A model generated the notes under the pieces. That model was not told the DNA's origin. It saw only the letters and a list, made by a program, of their open reading frames with translations, and did not search any database. 64,000 bases of DNA from Pseudomonas putida (GTDB lineage: Bacteria; Pseudomonadota; Gammaproteobacteria; Pseudomonadales; Pseudomonadaceae): assembly GCF_001941965.1 (NCBI RefSeq), contig NZ_MKZO01000007.1, forward strand, positions 62,001-126,000. The letters are read 5' to 3'. Made by a program: the position numbers and the translations under genes. Shown here piece by piece: positions 1 through 8,729 of the stretch (positions within the stretch are counted from its first letter, which is position 1; each line of letters opens with the position of its first letter).

Positions 1-231
1 CGCCAGATCTTCGCCGGAGGCGGCCGGCAAGGTGCCGAAGATATTGCCGATGCGGTCGATACGCACCTCCAGGTCCAGCGCCTTCATCCAGGCCACCACC
101 TGGTCGCGCCCGGCCTTTTCGGCATCGGTCAGGGCGATGCGGGTGCGGCCGCCCTGCACCGGGTCGGCGCCCAGTTCGCCAAGGATGCGGATCTGCTCCA
201 GCAGCAGCGCGCCGTCGAGTTGAAGGTTCAT
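1..231 (-). CDS. Zn-dependent hydrolase, N-carbamoyl-L-amino-acid hydrolase type (partial, N-terminus)
   Basis: Only the first 77 codons are in the window; the rest lies beyond base 1. The visible N-terminus (start MNLQLDGALLLEQIRILGE, with GGRTRIALTDAEKAGRD and RIDRIGNIFGTLPA further on) is the typical opening of the M20 family amidase/hydantoinase/carbamoylase proteins, which cleave N-carbamoyl amino acids or ureides in the cytoplasm. The metal ligands lie outside the window, so substrate cannot be judged. It is divergent from the Lrp-family gene at 360, which may regulate it. Confidence 0.75.
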   Translation of the reverse strand, partial: MNLQLDGALLLEQIRILGELGADPVQGGRTRIALTDAEKAGRDQVVAWMKALDLEVRIDRIGNIFGTLPAASGEDLA

Positions 232-359
232 CCAGGTACTCCAAGGGGTGTTCGTCGATGAGGTAAATGCTATTTCAATGCGATGGAGTTATTTCTTGAT
301 CTTCGCCCCGGAAATGAATTTTTATTTCGCATTCGCCTTCACTCAGGAAATCCGCCGTC

Positions 360-821
360 ATGAGTCTGGATCCGTTCGACCTCGCCCTGCTCGACGCCGT
401 GCAGCAGGACGCCAACACCTCGCAGCAGGACCTCGGCGCCCGGGTCAATCTCTCCCCCGCAGCGGTCAATCGTCGCCTGAAGAAGCTCAATGCCGATGGC
501 GTGGTGCGCAAGACCGTGTCGTTGGTGGACCCGGTAGCGGTGGGCTACGGCCTGACGGTGATCACCGAAGTGGAAGTCGAGAACGAACGCCTCGACCTGC
601 TCGACGCCATGAAGCGCACCTTCCTCGCCTGCCCGCAGGTCCAGCAGTGCTACTACGTGGCCGGGGAATGCGACTTCGTGCTGATCATGGCGGTGCGCAA
701 CATGGAGCAGTACACCGAGCTGACGCGGACGCTGTTCTTCGAAAGCAACAACGTCAAGCGCTTCAAGACCCTGGTGTCGATGAGCAATGTGAAGGTGGGG
801 CTGGATGTACCGGTTGCCTAG
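360..821 (+). CDS. Lrp/AsnC family transcriptional regulator
   Basis: The 153-residue protein has the usual family length. An N-terminal winged helix-turn-helix (about residues 5-60, including NLSPAAVNRRLKKLNADGVV) is followed by an RAM/AsnC ligand-binding domain (about 70-150). Such proteins bind amino acids and act as octamers or dimers. It is divergent from the carbamoylase-type hydrolase, so local control of amino-acid or ureide catabolism is a fair inference. Its stop codon overlaps the stop of the convergent TauE gene (CTAG). Confidence 0.9.
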   Translation: MSLDPFDLALLDAVQQDANTSQQDLGARVNLSPAAVNRRLKKLNADGVVRKTVSLVDPVAVGYGLTVITEVEVENERLDLLDAMKRTFLACPQVQQCYYVAGECDFVLIMAVRNMEQYTELTRTLFFESNNVKRFKTLVSMSNVKVGLDVPVA

Positions 822-1561
822 ATGAAGTGCGGCAGGGACTGGGCGATCAGCAGGATGCCGGCCAGTCCCAACAGCCCCAGGACCACGCGACGGAACGCGA
901 CATCACTGAAATGCCGGTACAGGCGCACGCCAAGCAGGGTCGGCAGCAGCACGCTGAGAATCACCACGGGGAACAGACCCAGGGCCTCGGTGGTAATGGT
1001 CCCGGCCACCACGTAGGTCATCATCGTCAGCAGTTGCATGGCCAGGTTGAAGCCCTGGATCACCGAGCGCTGGGTATCCCGGTCCCAGCCCTTGAGCACC
1101 GCCCACAATGCCGTGGCCGGGCCGGTCAGGCCGCCGAGGCCGCCCATGACTCCACCAACCACACCCACTAGCGCATCCGCCCCGGCGCCGCCGCTGCGAA
1201 CGCGCGGCAAGCTGGACGAGAACAGCATCAGCGGGCACCACAGGGCCAGGACGATGCCCACCAGCAGGCGGAACAGCAGCGGGTCGATCTGGTGCAGCAG
1301 GAGGACGCCCACGGGCACGCCGATCAGGCCGCCGATCACCATGGGCAGCAAGTGCTCGCGTTTCAGGCCGCGGCGCAGGGTGCGGGCGGCGAGCAACTGG
1401 CCGGTGAGCGAGCCGCAGACCACCAGCGGGCCGGTCAGGGCTGGCGGTACGGCCCAGGCCCACAAGGCCATGGCCACCAGGCCGAAGTTGGAGCCGGACA
1501 GGCCCTGGACGAAGCCGGCCAGGATGGCGCCGAAGATGATGATGAGCCAGAGGGAGTCCAT
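818..1561 (-). CDS. TauE/SafE family sulfite exporter-like membrane protein
   Basis: The 247-residue protein is almost entirely hydrophobic with about seven to eight membrane segments. The opening MDSLWLIIIFGAILAGFVQG, the GLSGSNFG loop and the repeated half GGVMGGLGGLTGPATALWAV are characteristic of the TauE/SafE (DUF81) family, proposed to export sulfite, sulfonates or other organic anions through the inner membrane. The longer frame starting upstream would add a hydrophilic stretch derived from the REP element, so the start at 1561 is chosen. No good ribosome binding site is visible. Substrate unknown. Confidence 0.85.
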   Translation of the reverse strand: MDSLWLIIIFGAILAGFVQGLSGSNFGLVAMALWAWAVPPALTGPLVVCGSLTGQLLAARTLRRGLKREHLLPMVIGGLIGVPVGVLLLHQIDPLLFRLLVGIVLALWCPLMLFSSSLPRVRSGGAGADALVGVVGGVMGGLGGLTGPATALWAVLKGWDRDTQRSVIQGFNLAMQLLTMMTYVVAGTITTEALGLFPVVILSVLLPTLLGVRLYRHFSDVAFRRVVLGLLGLAGILLIAQSLPHFI

Positions 1562-1673
1562 GGGTGCCCAAGAGGTGCAAAAGGACGGGAGGATAGGCTG
1601 TTGGGGGTGGGTAGAGGAAGGTCCAATCGAGGATTGTGTGAGGGGGCCAAATCGGTGCCTGGCTTTCGGGCCC

Positions 1674-1756
1674 CATCGCTGGCAAGCCAGCTCCCACAGG
1701 GTCAGCACAAAGCCCAGGACCTGCGCTGTACCTGTGGGAGCTGGCTTGCCAGCGAT
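1674..1756. repeat. REPIN-type inverted repeat pair
   Basis: Two inverted copies of ATCGCTGGCAAGCCAGCTCC/CACAG are separated by about 35 bases, with the ATCGC ends outward. The same unit recurs in most intergenic gaps of the window. It is a non-autonomous REP doublet of the kind mobilised by RAYT transposases in Pseudomonas; no RAYT gene is in the window. Confidence 0.9.
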
Positions 1757-1782
1757 TGCTGTGGTGAATTCACCACAGCAAC
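1752..1782. repeat. Palindrome centred on GTGAATTCAC attached to the REPIN
   Basis: The REP arm runs directly into GCGATTGCTGTGGTGAATTC and its inverted continuation CACCACAGCAA. A near copy occurs inside the repeat at 57330-57423 and a diverged one at 49173-49206, so this is a recurrent module and not a one-off terminator. It lies just downstream of phnX and may also act as a hairpin there. Confidence 0.6.
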
Positions 1783-1798
1783 TTCGGCCGGACCTTAC

Positions 1799-2626
1799 TT
1801 AAAAGCCCTGCGGCATCTCCCCCCGCGCCAGCCGGGCATTGATGTCCTCGATCACCGCCGGCAATTCGGCAATGGTGTCGATCAGGTAATGCGGCCGCGA
1901 GCCCTCGAACATCCGCCCGATCCGCGCCCGCTCGGCCTCCAGCTGGTCAGCCGGCAGCGCCTTGTACTGCTCATACGTCAGCCCCAGCGCATTCCCCGAG
2001 CAGGTCAGCGCCACCGTCCACATCCCGGCGCTGCGCCCTTCGAGAATTCCCGGCCAGGTGTCGTCGACCTTGACGCAGGCCGCCACATCGTCGATGCCCA
2101 ATGCAATCACGTTGGCCAGGGACTGCGCCGGATACGGCCGGCCATTGGGCACTTCATCGGTGGCCACCACATGGTCCGGGCTGTAGCCATTGGCCGCCGC
2201 CAGCTCCACCACCCTGGCCATGACCACCTTCGGGTAGCCGGAACAGGTACCGATCTTCAACCCCTTTTCACGCAATTCGGCAATCGCCTCCAGCGCCCCC
2301 GGAATCAGCGCCGAGTGCAGGCCGATCTTGTCGATCTGCAGCGGCATGAAGCGTTCGTAGATGGCGGTGACATCCTCGTCGCTCGGCGCCCGGCCAAAAC
2401 GCGCCCGGTAACGCTCGGCAATCGCCGGCTGGTCGCACAGGGTGCGGATATGGTCCCACTTGCCCATGCCCATCGGGCCGCGGGCTTCTTCCAGGGACAC
2501 TTCGACACCGAATTCACCAAAGGCCTCGACGAAGATCTGGGTCGGGGCAAAGGAGCCGAAGTCGACGACGGTGCCGGCCCAGTCAAGGATGACCGCTTGC
2601 AGGCGTTTGGGTTGCTGGTAGTTCAT
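1799..2626 (-). CDS. phnX: Phosphonoacetaldehyde hydrolase (phosphonatase)
   Basis: PhnX splits phosphonoacetaldehyde into acetaldehyde and phosphate in the cytoplasm. The 275-residue sequence is a HAD-superfamily enzyme: the nucleophile motif [11 protein letters not shown] has Asp15, the cap domain carries [11 protein letters not shown] with Lys56 at the place of the Schiff-base lysine that defines phosphonatases, and [17 protein letters not shown] forms the later acidic motif. Length matches the family. A GGAG ribosome site lies 8 bases before the ATG. It is the first-downstream partner of a LysR gene, a transporter, psrA and phnEDC on the same strand. The usual aminotransferase PhnW is absent here. 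Confidence 0.95.
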   Translation of the reverse strand: MNYQQPKRLQAVILDWAGTVVDFGSFAPTQIFVEAFGEFGVEVSLEEARGPMGMGKWDHIRTLCDQPAIAERYRARFGRAPSDEDVTAIYERFMPLQIDKIGLHSALIPGALEAIAELREKGLKIGTCSGYPKVVMARVVELAAANGYSPDHVVATDEVPNGRPYPAQSLANVIALGIDDVAACVKVDDTWPGILEGRSAGMWTVALTCSGNALGLTYEQYKALPADQLEAERARIGRMFEGSRPHYLIDTIAELPAVIEDINARLARGEMPQGF

Positions 2627-2662
2627 GGTGGATCTCCAGTGGCAGGTCAGAAAAATCAGGGT

Positions 2663-3523
2663 TCAGGCCGGCGCGTCGAACAACTCGGCGATCATCGCGC
2701 GGTTGCGTCGCAGCGCCAGACAGCACAGGTGGTAGTCGATATGGAACGGGTGGTCGACGAAGGTGATCGGCCGCGTCCCCGGGGTCTCCGCGTACTCCAC
2801 GGCCGAGACGAAACCGATGCCGATACCCCGGGCGATCGCGTGGACGATGGCTTCGCGGCTGTTCAGTTGCATGGCGCAGTCCAGCTCGATCCCGGCATGC
2901 CGGCAGGTTTCCTCGACCAGTTGCCGGGTGCGTGACGACGGCTCGCGCAGCACCAGGCGCTCACCGCGCAACTGCTCGATATGCACCTGGTCCTGCTGCG
3001 CCCAGGGATGGTCGTCGCGGACCACGGCGATGATCGGGTAGCGCCGGTACAGCCGGGTATGCAGGCGCTGGTCGAACTCCGACAGGGCGAGGATCGCCAG
3101 GTCGATATCGAAGCTGTACAAGCGCTCCAGGGTTTCGTGCTCCGGGGAGAACGAGGTTTCCAGCTTGATATCCGGGTACTGCTGCATCAGTTCGTAGGTG
3201 AGGTTCATGGCGATCGGCGGCGACACCGCGCCGATGCGCAGCAGCCCCGCCTTGCGTTCGCGGAAGCTGTGCAGCAACTGGATCGCCTCGTCTTCCTGGC
3301 CGAACAGGCCCTGGGTAATGGCATACAACTGCCGCCCCGCCGCGCTCATCTCGACAGAGCGCCCGCGGCGGTGGAACAGCTCCACGGCAAACATCTGCTC
3401 CAGCGCCCCGACCTGCTCGCTGACGGTCGGCTGGCCCACGCTGAGGTACTCGGCCGCCAGGGTGAAACTGCCGGTTTGGGCAACCGCGTGAAAGGAGCGC
3501 AGCCATTTGTGGTACTGGTACAT
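2663..3523 (-). CDS. LysR family transcriptional regulator (phosphonate cluster)
   Basis: This 286-residue protein has an N-terminal LysR helix-turn-helix (residues 1-60, with SFTLAAEYLSVGQPTVSEQV) and a type-2 periplasmic-binding-like effector domain. It sits inside the phosphonate gene set, 36 bases upstream of phnX and 30 bases downstream of the transporter gene, on the same strand, so it is probably transcribed with them. Its resemblance in the DNA-binding region and effector domain to the LysR protein at 8730 suggests the two are related. Regulation of phnX by a LysR protein sensing a phosphonate is known in other Pseudomonas, but the ligand here is inferred. Confidence 0.88.
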   Translation of the reverse strand: MYQYHKWLRSFHAVAQTGSFTLAAEYLSVGQPTVSEQVGALEQMFAVELFHRRGRSVEMSAAGRQLYAITQGLFGQEDEAIQLLHSFRERKAGLLRIGAVSPPIAMNLTYELMQQYPDIKLETSFSPEHETLERLYSFDIDLAILALSEFDQRLHTRLYRRYPIIAVVRDDHPWAQQDQVHIEQLRGERLVLREPSSRTRQLVEETCRHAGIELDCAMQLNSREAIVHAIARGIGIGFVSAVEYAETPGTRPITFVDHPFHIDYHLCCLALRRNRAMIAELFDAPA

Positions 3524-3553
3524 GGGTTTGCCTTATCCAGGGTCAGTGGAAGT

Positions 3554-4852
3554 TCAACGGCGCACGAACATCGCCACCACGGCGCTGCACAGGCAGGCGC
3601 TGGCGACCACGATGAAGATCAGCGAGGTATTGCCGGTGCTGTCCAGCAGGCTGCCGATCAGCGGTTCGCAGAGTCCGGCGAACAGGTACGAAGAGAAGTT
3701 CATCACCCCGGTGGCGGTGCCGGCACGGCGTGCGCCGACCAGGTCCGGGCACAGCGCCCAGAAGCTCGAGGCCGGGCCGTAGACGAAGAAGCCACAGAGG
3801 AACAGCGCGGCCAGGCCGATGCCGCTGTGGGCCGGCAGGCTCCACATCCACAGGCTGGTGGCGGCGCCGAGGACCATGTAGAGCATGATCGCCAGGTAGC
3901 GTTTCGAGCCGAACAGCCTGTCCGAGATCCAGCCATTGCTCAGCGCGCCCACGGCCATGCCCACCGGCAGGGCCACGGTGATCCACTTCGGATCGATCCA
4001 GCCATCGCCATGCTTCCAGTCGGCGCCGAGGAAATGCACCGGGACCCAGACGATCAGGCCGTAGCGGGCGGCGTTCTGGAAGCCCAGGGACACGGCGGCG
4101 ATCAGCAGGCGCACGTTCTTCAGCACCGCCTTGTAGCGTTGCGCGGCGCTTTCCTGGGCGTCGCTGGCGACCTCATGGCCCTTGTCATCGGCATTGGCCA
4201 CACCGGTGTCGGCCAGGGGCTCGAAGCCGAGGTCCTGCGGGCGGTCACGGGCAATCAGGTAGAACAGGATGCCCCCGGCCAGCATCAACAGCACCGGCAG
4301 GCGGAAGATCCAGCGCCATTCCAGGTGCAGCACCTCCAGCACTACCATCGAGGTGACATAGGACAGGATCGACGCGCAACCGGCCGCGAAGACATAGAAA
4401 CCATAGACCTTGCCGCGCTCGGACACGCCCCACCAGTTCGACAGCAAGCGACTGCCCGGCGCCCAGCCCAGGGCCTGGAGATAACCGTTCAGGGCCCAGG
4501 GCAGGATCAGGCTGGTGAAGCCGGCGGCGAAGCTGGTGAGCCAGTTGGCTGCGCAGGACAGCACCGCGCCGAGGCTCATGATGCGCCTGCCGCCGTAGCT
4601 GTCGGCGAGGCTGCCATTGATCGCCTGGCCGATGGCGTAGGCCCAGAGCATGGCGGCGGAGATCCAGCCGAGGGTTTCCTTGCTCAGGCCGAATTCGGCC
4701 TGGATCCCGGGAATGGCGAAACCGAAGGTCTGTCGACCGGTATAGAAGAACAGGTAGCAGAACATCGCGGCCAGGAGCATGCGCCACTGGGCCAGGCGAA
4801 AGGTCGAATGGGAGGGCACGGCGAGACCAGACAGGGATTGCGCACGGTTCAT
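3554..4852 (-). CDS. MFS transporter, organophosphate:phosphate antiporter (OPA) type
   Basis: The 432-residue protein has twelve predicted membrane segments. The N-terminal YLFFYTGRQTFGFAIPG, the loop LADSYGGRR and LSNWWGVSERGKVYGFY resemble the GlpT/UhpT/UhpC (OPA) family, which exchange phosphorylated organic compounds for phosphate. Between psrA and the LysR/phnX genes it is well placed to import a phosphonate or export the phosphate or alcohol product. A strong AAGGAA site precedes the ATG. Substrate is inference from family and neighbours. Confidence 0.8.
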   Translation of the reverse strand: MNRAQSLSGLAVPSHSTFRLAQWRMLLAAMFCYLFFYTGRQTFGFAIPGIQAEFGLSKETLGWISAAMLWAYAIGQAINGSLADSYGGRRIMSLGAVLSCAANWLTSFAAGFTSLILPWALNGYLQALGWAPGSRLLSNWWGVSERGKVYGFYVFAAGCASILSYVTSMVVLEVLHLEWRWIFRLPVLLMLAGGILFYLIARDRPQDLGFEPLADTGVANADDKGHEVASDAQESAAQRYKAVLKNVRLLIAAVSLGFQNAARYGLIVWVPVHFLGADWKHGDGWIDPKWITVALPVGMAVGALSNGWISDRLFGSKRYLAIMLYMVLGAATSLWMWSLPAHSGIGLAALFLCGFFVYGPASSFWALCPDLVGARRAGTATGVMNFSSYLFAGLCEPLIGSLLDSTGNTSLIFIVVASACLCSAVVAMFVRR

Positions 4853-4941
4853 GAGGCTTTTTCCTTCTTGTTATGCGCTCGCGGCGTCGCCGCCGCAAGC
4901 AGGCATTCTCGTGGGTGCGACGAAAGCAACAGAAATGGCGG

Positions 4942-6033
4942 TCAGGCGGCTTGCGAACCGATGAAGTTCTTGCCCCGGGCGCCCTGCAGGGCGTGGCGAA
5001 TCATGGCCTGGGCCTGCTCCTCGCTGACCCCGTAGTCGGTGAACTCGGTCTTGACCCCGAGGCTGTGGAGGAAGTCGCGCAAGCGCGCCTGGGCCTGGTC
5101 GAGGTCGGCGCCGAAGACCCGCTGCAGGGTCTGGTCCCGTGCCGCATCGCGGCCCCAGGCCAGGCCCAGGACATGGGGCAAGGTGAAGGAACAGGCGATG
5201 CCGTGGGGCAGGCCGTGGCGCAGGGTCATCTCGTAGGAGATGGAATGGGCCAGCGCGGTCTTGGTGTTGGAAAAGGCCATCCCCGCCTTCAGCGCAGCCA
5301 GGGCCATGCGCGCGCGCAGATCAGGGTTCTCCAGGTCGCCACGCAGGCGCGGCAGGCAGTCGAGGATGTCCTCGATGGCGGAGATGGCAAAGGTGTCGGA
5401 AAGCGGGTTGGCGTTGACGTTCCAGATCGCTTCCAGGGCATGGGACAGAGCATCGAGACCAGTGGACACGGTAACCCCGGCCGGCACCGTGAGCATCAGT
5501 TCCGGGTCGATCAGGGCGGCCCGCGGCCAGGTGCAGTCCAGGTGCAGGGAGTATTTCTTCTGCGCGCCAGCGTCCCAGATCGTCGCCCAGGGCGTCACTT
5601 CGCTGCCGGTGCCGGCGGTGGTCGGCGCGGCGATCAGGGTCTTGCAGCGTGGCGGGGTGAACGGCTTGCCGGCGGCGAGCAGGCCGAGCAGTTCGTCGAA
5701 ACGGCCGGAACCGGTGCCGACCATCAACGCCTTGGCCGTGTCGATGGCGCTGCCGCCACCCACCGCCAGCACGGTTTCGCAGTCGGCGGCTTCACGCCAG
5801 AAGGTTTCGTAGGTGGCGCGCAGATGGGCCACGTCCGGGTTCGGCTGGACATCCTCGACGACATGCACCAGACGCTCCCCCAGCAGCGCTTCGATCCGCG
5901 CCAGCAGGCCGAGGGCGCGGGCCTCGGGGAAGATCACCAGGGCCACGCGCTGGCCCTCGGTCAGGTCGACGATGCGGTTCAGGCTGCCGGCGCCGAAGTG
6001 GCTGGCGACCGGGTTGTGGAAGTAGGCAGGCAT
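4942..6033 (-). CDS. psrA: Phosphonate-associated iron-containing alcohol dehydrogenase
   Basis: The 363-residue protein is a group III Fe-dependent alcohol dehydrogenase: NAD-binding GGGSAIDTAKA near residue 93, the TTAGTGSEVTPWATI motif, and the metal-binding series Asp (ALIDPEL), His (GLDALSHALEA), His (ALAHSISYEM) and His (RHGLPHG). Alcohol dehydrogenases of this type that travel with phosphonate genes are named PsrA. With PhnX downstream and no PhnW, a reasonable role is interconversion of 2-hydroxyethylphosphonate and phosphonoacetaldehyde. The ATG at 6033 has GGAG 5 bases upstream; the longer upstream frame lacks a site. Confidence 0.85.
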   Translation of the reverse strand: MPAYFHNPVASHFGAGSLNRIVDLTEGQRVALVIFPEARALGLLARIEALLGERLVHVVEDVQPNPDVAHLRATYETFWREAADCETVLAVGGGSAIDTAKALMVGTGSGRFDELLGLLAAGKPFTPPRCKTLIAAPTTAGTGSEVTPWATIWDAGAQKKYSLHLDCTWPRAALIDPELMLTVPAGVTVSTGLDALSHALEAIWNVNANPLSDTFAISAIEDILDCLPRLRGDLENPDLRARMALAALKAGMAFSNTKTALAHSISYEMTLRHGLPHGIACSFTLPHVLGLAWGRDAARDQTLQRVFGADLDQAQARLRDFLHSLGVKTEFTDYGVSEEQAQAMIRHALQGARGKNFIGSQAA

Positions 6034-6144
6034 GGTATCTCCGTTCTTGTTGTTGGCACCTGGGCGCATCTTCAGTGCGCGGCGGGACCGACTCCAATCG
6101 ATTGATCCTGGGTCAGCATCGGCTGAACCGATAACGGCTGCGGC

Positions 6145-6963
6145 TCAGTGCCGGCCGTTATCCTGGATGGCCCGGCGCAGGCGGCTGGACAGCAGGTCGG
6201 CGGCGATCACCATCAGGGTGATGACGATGATGCAGGTGGCGGTTTCCGGGTACTTGAACAGCTTCAGGCTGCTGACCAGCTCGAAACCCAGGCCACCGGC
6301 GCCGACCATGCCCAGCACCGTGGCCGAACGCAGGTTGACCTCGAAGCGGTACAGCACCACCGCGATCCAGGCGGTGATCACCTGGGGCAGCACGCCGAAG
6401 ACGATCACCTGCAACGGCCGCGCCCCGGTGGCACGCAGAGCTTCCAGCGGGCCCTGGTCGATCTCCTCGATGCTCTCGGCGAAGAACTTGCCGAGCATGC
6501 CCACCCCATGCACTGCCAACGCCAGTACGCCGGGGAACGGCCCCAGGCCGACGGCGGAGACGAAGACCAGGGCAAGAATCAGCTCGTTGATGCTGCGAAT
6601 CACGTTCAGGCCCTGGCGGGTGCCCTGGTACAGCCAGCGGTTGCCGTGCAGGTTGCGCGCGGCCAGGAATGCCAGGGGCACGGCGCAGAGGATCGCCAGC
6701 AAGGTGCCCCAGATGGCGATCTGCACGGTTTCCAGGGCCGGCGCCAGCAGGCGCGGCAGGATCGCCGGATCCGGCGGCAGCGAACGGCTGATGAAGTCGC
6801 CGATCTGCGGCAGCCCCGCCGCCAGTTCGCCCCAGCTGAGCTGGGCACCGCCGGCGCTCCAGTGCAGCAGGACCAGCAGCGCCAGCAGCAGCCCGGCTCT
6901 CAGGGCCCAGCCGCGCAGGCTGTTCGGGGTGTCGACCATCCAGCGGTAATCTCGGGTCGCCAT
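6145..6963 (-). CDS. phnE: Phosphonate ABC transporter permease
   Basis: The 272-residue membrane protein has about six membrane segments and the permease EAA-type loop (ALRATGARPLQVIVFGVLP), followed by GMVGAGGLGFELVSS typical of PhnE/PtxC. It forms the channel of the phosphonate/phosphite importer with PhnC and PhnD. Its ATG lies two bases past the phnC stop and has a GGGAGG ribosome site inside the end of phnC, so the three genes form one operon in the order phnD-phnC-phnE, followed after 111 bases by psrA. Confidence 0.93.
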   Translation of the reverse strand: MATRDYRWMVDTPNSLRGWALRAGLLLALLVLLHWSAGGAQLSWGELAAGLPQIGDFISRSLPPDPAILPRLLAPALETVQIAIWGTLLAILCAVPLAFLAARNLHGNRWLYQGTRQGLNVIRSINELILALVFVSAVGLGPFPGVLALAVHGVGMLGKFFAESIEEIDQGPLEALRATGARPLQVIVFGVLPQVITAWIAVVLYRFEVNLRSATVLGMVGAGGLGFELVSSLKLFKYPETATCIIVITLMVIAADLLSSRLRRAIQDNGRH

Positions 6964-6964
6964 T

Positions 6965-7759
6965 TCAACCTCCCAGGCCAGTGGCGTAGTGCAGGCTGGC
7001 CGGGGCGGCAAGACTGTTCGAGTCGCCCTCCTCCGTCGCCGGATAGATACGTTGCAGCGCTGCGTCATCAAGACCGCCGGCATCACCGTCGTAGACGAGC
7101 CGGCCATGGGCCAGGCCGACGATGCGGTCGCCGAATTCCCGGGCGAAATCCACCTGGTGCAGGTTGCACACCACGGTGATGCCCAGCTCGCGGCTGGCGT
7201 CGCGCAGGTATTGCATGACCAGCCGCGCCGTCTTCGGGTCGAGGCTTGCCACCGGTTCGTCGGCGAGAATCACCCGTGGCTGCTGGGCCAGGGCCCGGGC
7301 GATGCCGACCCGCTGCATCTGCCCGCCGGAGAGCGAGTCGGTGCGGGCCGAGGCCTTGTGCCCCAGTCCGACCCGGGCCAGGCATTGCCGCGCCAGGTCC
7401 ACATCAGCGCGACTGAACAGTTGCAGGATCGACGCGAGGGTCGAGACGGCACCGAGACGCCCGGTCAGCACGTTCTTCAGCACCGACAGGCGCGGCACCA
7501 CGTTGTGATGCTGGAAGATCATCGCCACCTGGCGGCGCAGTGCGCGCTCGTCGCGGGGCTGCATCGCATCGATGCCGGCCACCTGCAACTCGCCGCCATC
7601 GGCCCGGGCCAGACGGTTCATGCAGCGCAGCAGGGTCGATTTGCCGGCGCCGGACTGGCCCAGCACCACGACGAACTCGCCGGCGCCGATATCCAGGTCG
7701 ATGCCGCGCAGCACCGGGTTGTCGCCGTACTGCTTGGTGAGCTGGCGGACGCGGATCAT
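6965..7759 (-). CDS. phnC: Phosphonate ABC transporter ATP-binding protein
   Basis: The 264-residue ATPase shows Walker A GQSGAGKST (about residues 34-42), signature LSGGQMQR and Walker B VILADEPVASLD, with the PhnC-type stretch RLSVLKNVLTGRLG between them. It energises uptake of phosphonates or phosphite with PhnD and PhnE. Its start overlaps the phnD stop by four bases (ATGA), indicating translational coupling. The C-terminal tail after the LAHGRLVYDG strand is slightly longer than in many PhnC proteins. Confidence 0.94.
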   Translation of the reverse strand: MIRVRQLTKQYGDNPVLRGIDLDIGAGEFVVVLGQSGAGKSTLLRCMNRLARADGGELQVAGIDAMQPRDERALRRQVAMIFQHHNVVPRLSVLKNVLTGRLGAVSTLASILQLFSRADVDLARQCLARVGLGHKASARTDSLSGGQMQRVGIARALAQQPRVILADEPVASLDPKTARLVMQYLRDASRELGITVVCNLHQVDFAREFGDRIVGLAHGRLVYDGDAGGLDDAALQRIYPATEEGDSNSLAAPASLHYATGLGG

Positions 7760-8622
7760 TTCATCTTGCCCAGGTCGAGATCGAGCACCGTGGCAGTGTC
7801 GCGGACCACGTCGTAGGCGGCGTCGGTGGTGGGCTGGAAGCCGTTGAGCATGCCCTGGTCGCCCCAGGGCACGTCCTTGACGTTGGCCAGGGCGGCGGCC
7901 AGTTTCTGCTTCAGCGCCGGGTCCAGGTCCTTGCGCCAGACCATGGGCGACTCGGGGATATCCGGGGAGGTCCAGACCACTTGCAGTTCGTCCTGTTTGA
8001 CCGAGCCCTGGGCTACGGCGGTGGCGAGGATGCGGTCGGCGACGGCGGCGGCGTCCACCTTGCGGTTGGCCACGGCGAGGATGCTGGCGTCATGGGAGCC
8101 AGAGAAGATCATCCGCGAGAAGGTCGATTCCGGTTTGTACCCGGCCTGTTCCAGGCCGGCCTTGGGGAACAGGTGGCCGGAGGCCGAGCTCGGGTCGACG
8201 AAGGCGAAGGTATGGCCTTTCAGGTCGGCCAGGCTTTTGATCGGGCTGTCGGCGCGGCTGATGATCAGGCTGTGGTAGGCGCTCTTGCCGGTCTTGCGGG
8301 TGACTGCCACGGCGAAGGCCTCGGCGCCGGCGACCTTGTTCGCCAGCACATAGGAGAACGGGCCGAGGTAGGCGACATCCAGCTTTTTCGAGCGCAGCGC
8401 CTCGATCACCCCGTTGTAGTCGGTGGCGACGAAGGGTTTGACCGGCATGCCCAGTTGCGCCTGCAACTGGTCGAGCACCTGCTTGCTGCTCTCGATCATC
8501 GACTGGGCATCCTCGGACGGGATCAGGCCGATGCGCAGCGCCTCTTCGGCCTGGGCGGCAACACTGGTGAACAACGGCAGGGAAAGACTGGCGGCACACA
8601 GCAACTGGCGAAGGCGATTCAT
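7756..8622 (-). CDS. phnD: Phosphonate/phosphite ABC transporter substrate-binding protein
   Basis: The 288-residue protein starts with a signal peptide (MNRLRQLLCAASLSLPLF then AAQA) and continues with LRIGLIPSEDAQ, DVAYLGPFSYVLA and FVDPSSASGHLFPKAGL, all hallmarks of PhnD/PtxB periplasmic binding proteins; the Ser-Ala-Ser-Gly segment is in the phosphonate-binding loop. It captures phosphonate for PhnCE. The ATG at 8622 is chosen because it begins the signal peptide; the frame upstream is not plausible. The gene is divergent from the LysR gene at 8730. Confidence 0.93.
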   Translation of the reverse strand: MNRLRQLLCAASLSLPLFTSVAAQAEEALRIGLIPSEDAQSMIESSKQVLDQLQAQLGMPVKPFVATDYNGVIEALRSKKLDVAYLGPFSYVLANKVAGAEAFAVAVTRKTGKSAYHSLIISRADSPIKSLADLKGHTFAFVDPSSASGHLFPKAGLEQAGYKPESTFSRMIFSGSHDASILAVANRKVDAAAVADRILATAVAQGSVKQDELQVVWTSPDIPESPMVWRKDLDPALKQKLAAALANVKDVPWGDQGMLNGFQPTTDAAYDVVRDTATVLDLDLGKMK

Positions 8623-8681
8623 GGCAGTTCCGGATTGTGGTTGGAGTGCGCCCATCCTCGCTTCGTCATGTGACGGTCATA

Positions 8682-8698
8682 CCATCGATTCAATATGG
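8682..8698. promoter_or_regulatory. Candidate LysR operator between phnD and LysR
   Basis: CCAT and ATGG form a dyad with nine bases between them in the 107-base gap between divergent phnD and the LysR gene. The spacing suits a LysR-type box, but only four bases per arm match, so this is a weak candidate. Confidence 0.3.
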
Positions 8699-8729
8699 CT
8701 TTTCTCGAAAAAGTATTGAAAGGATCTAT

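Noticed and set aside
818..1708. Extended start of the TauE/SafE gene at 1708
   Set aside because: The added N-terminus is translated from the REP element and is hydrophilic; the conserved membrane start is at 1561.
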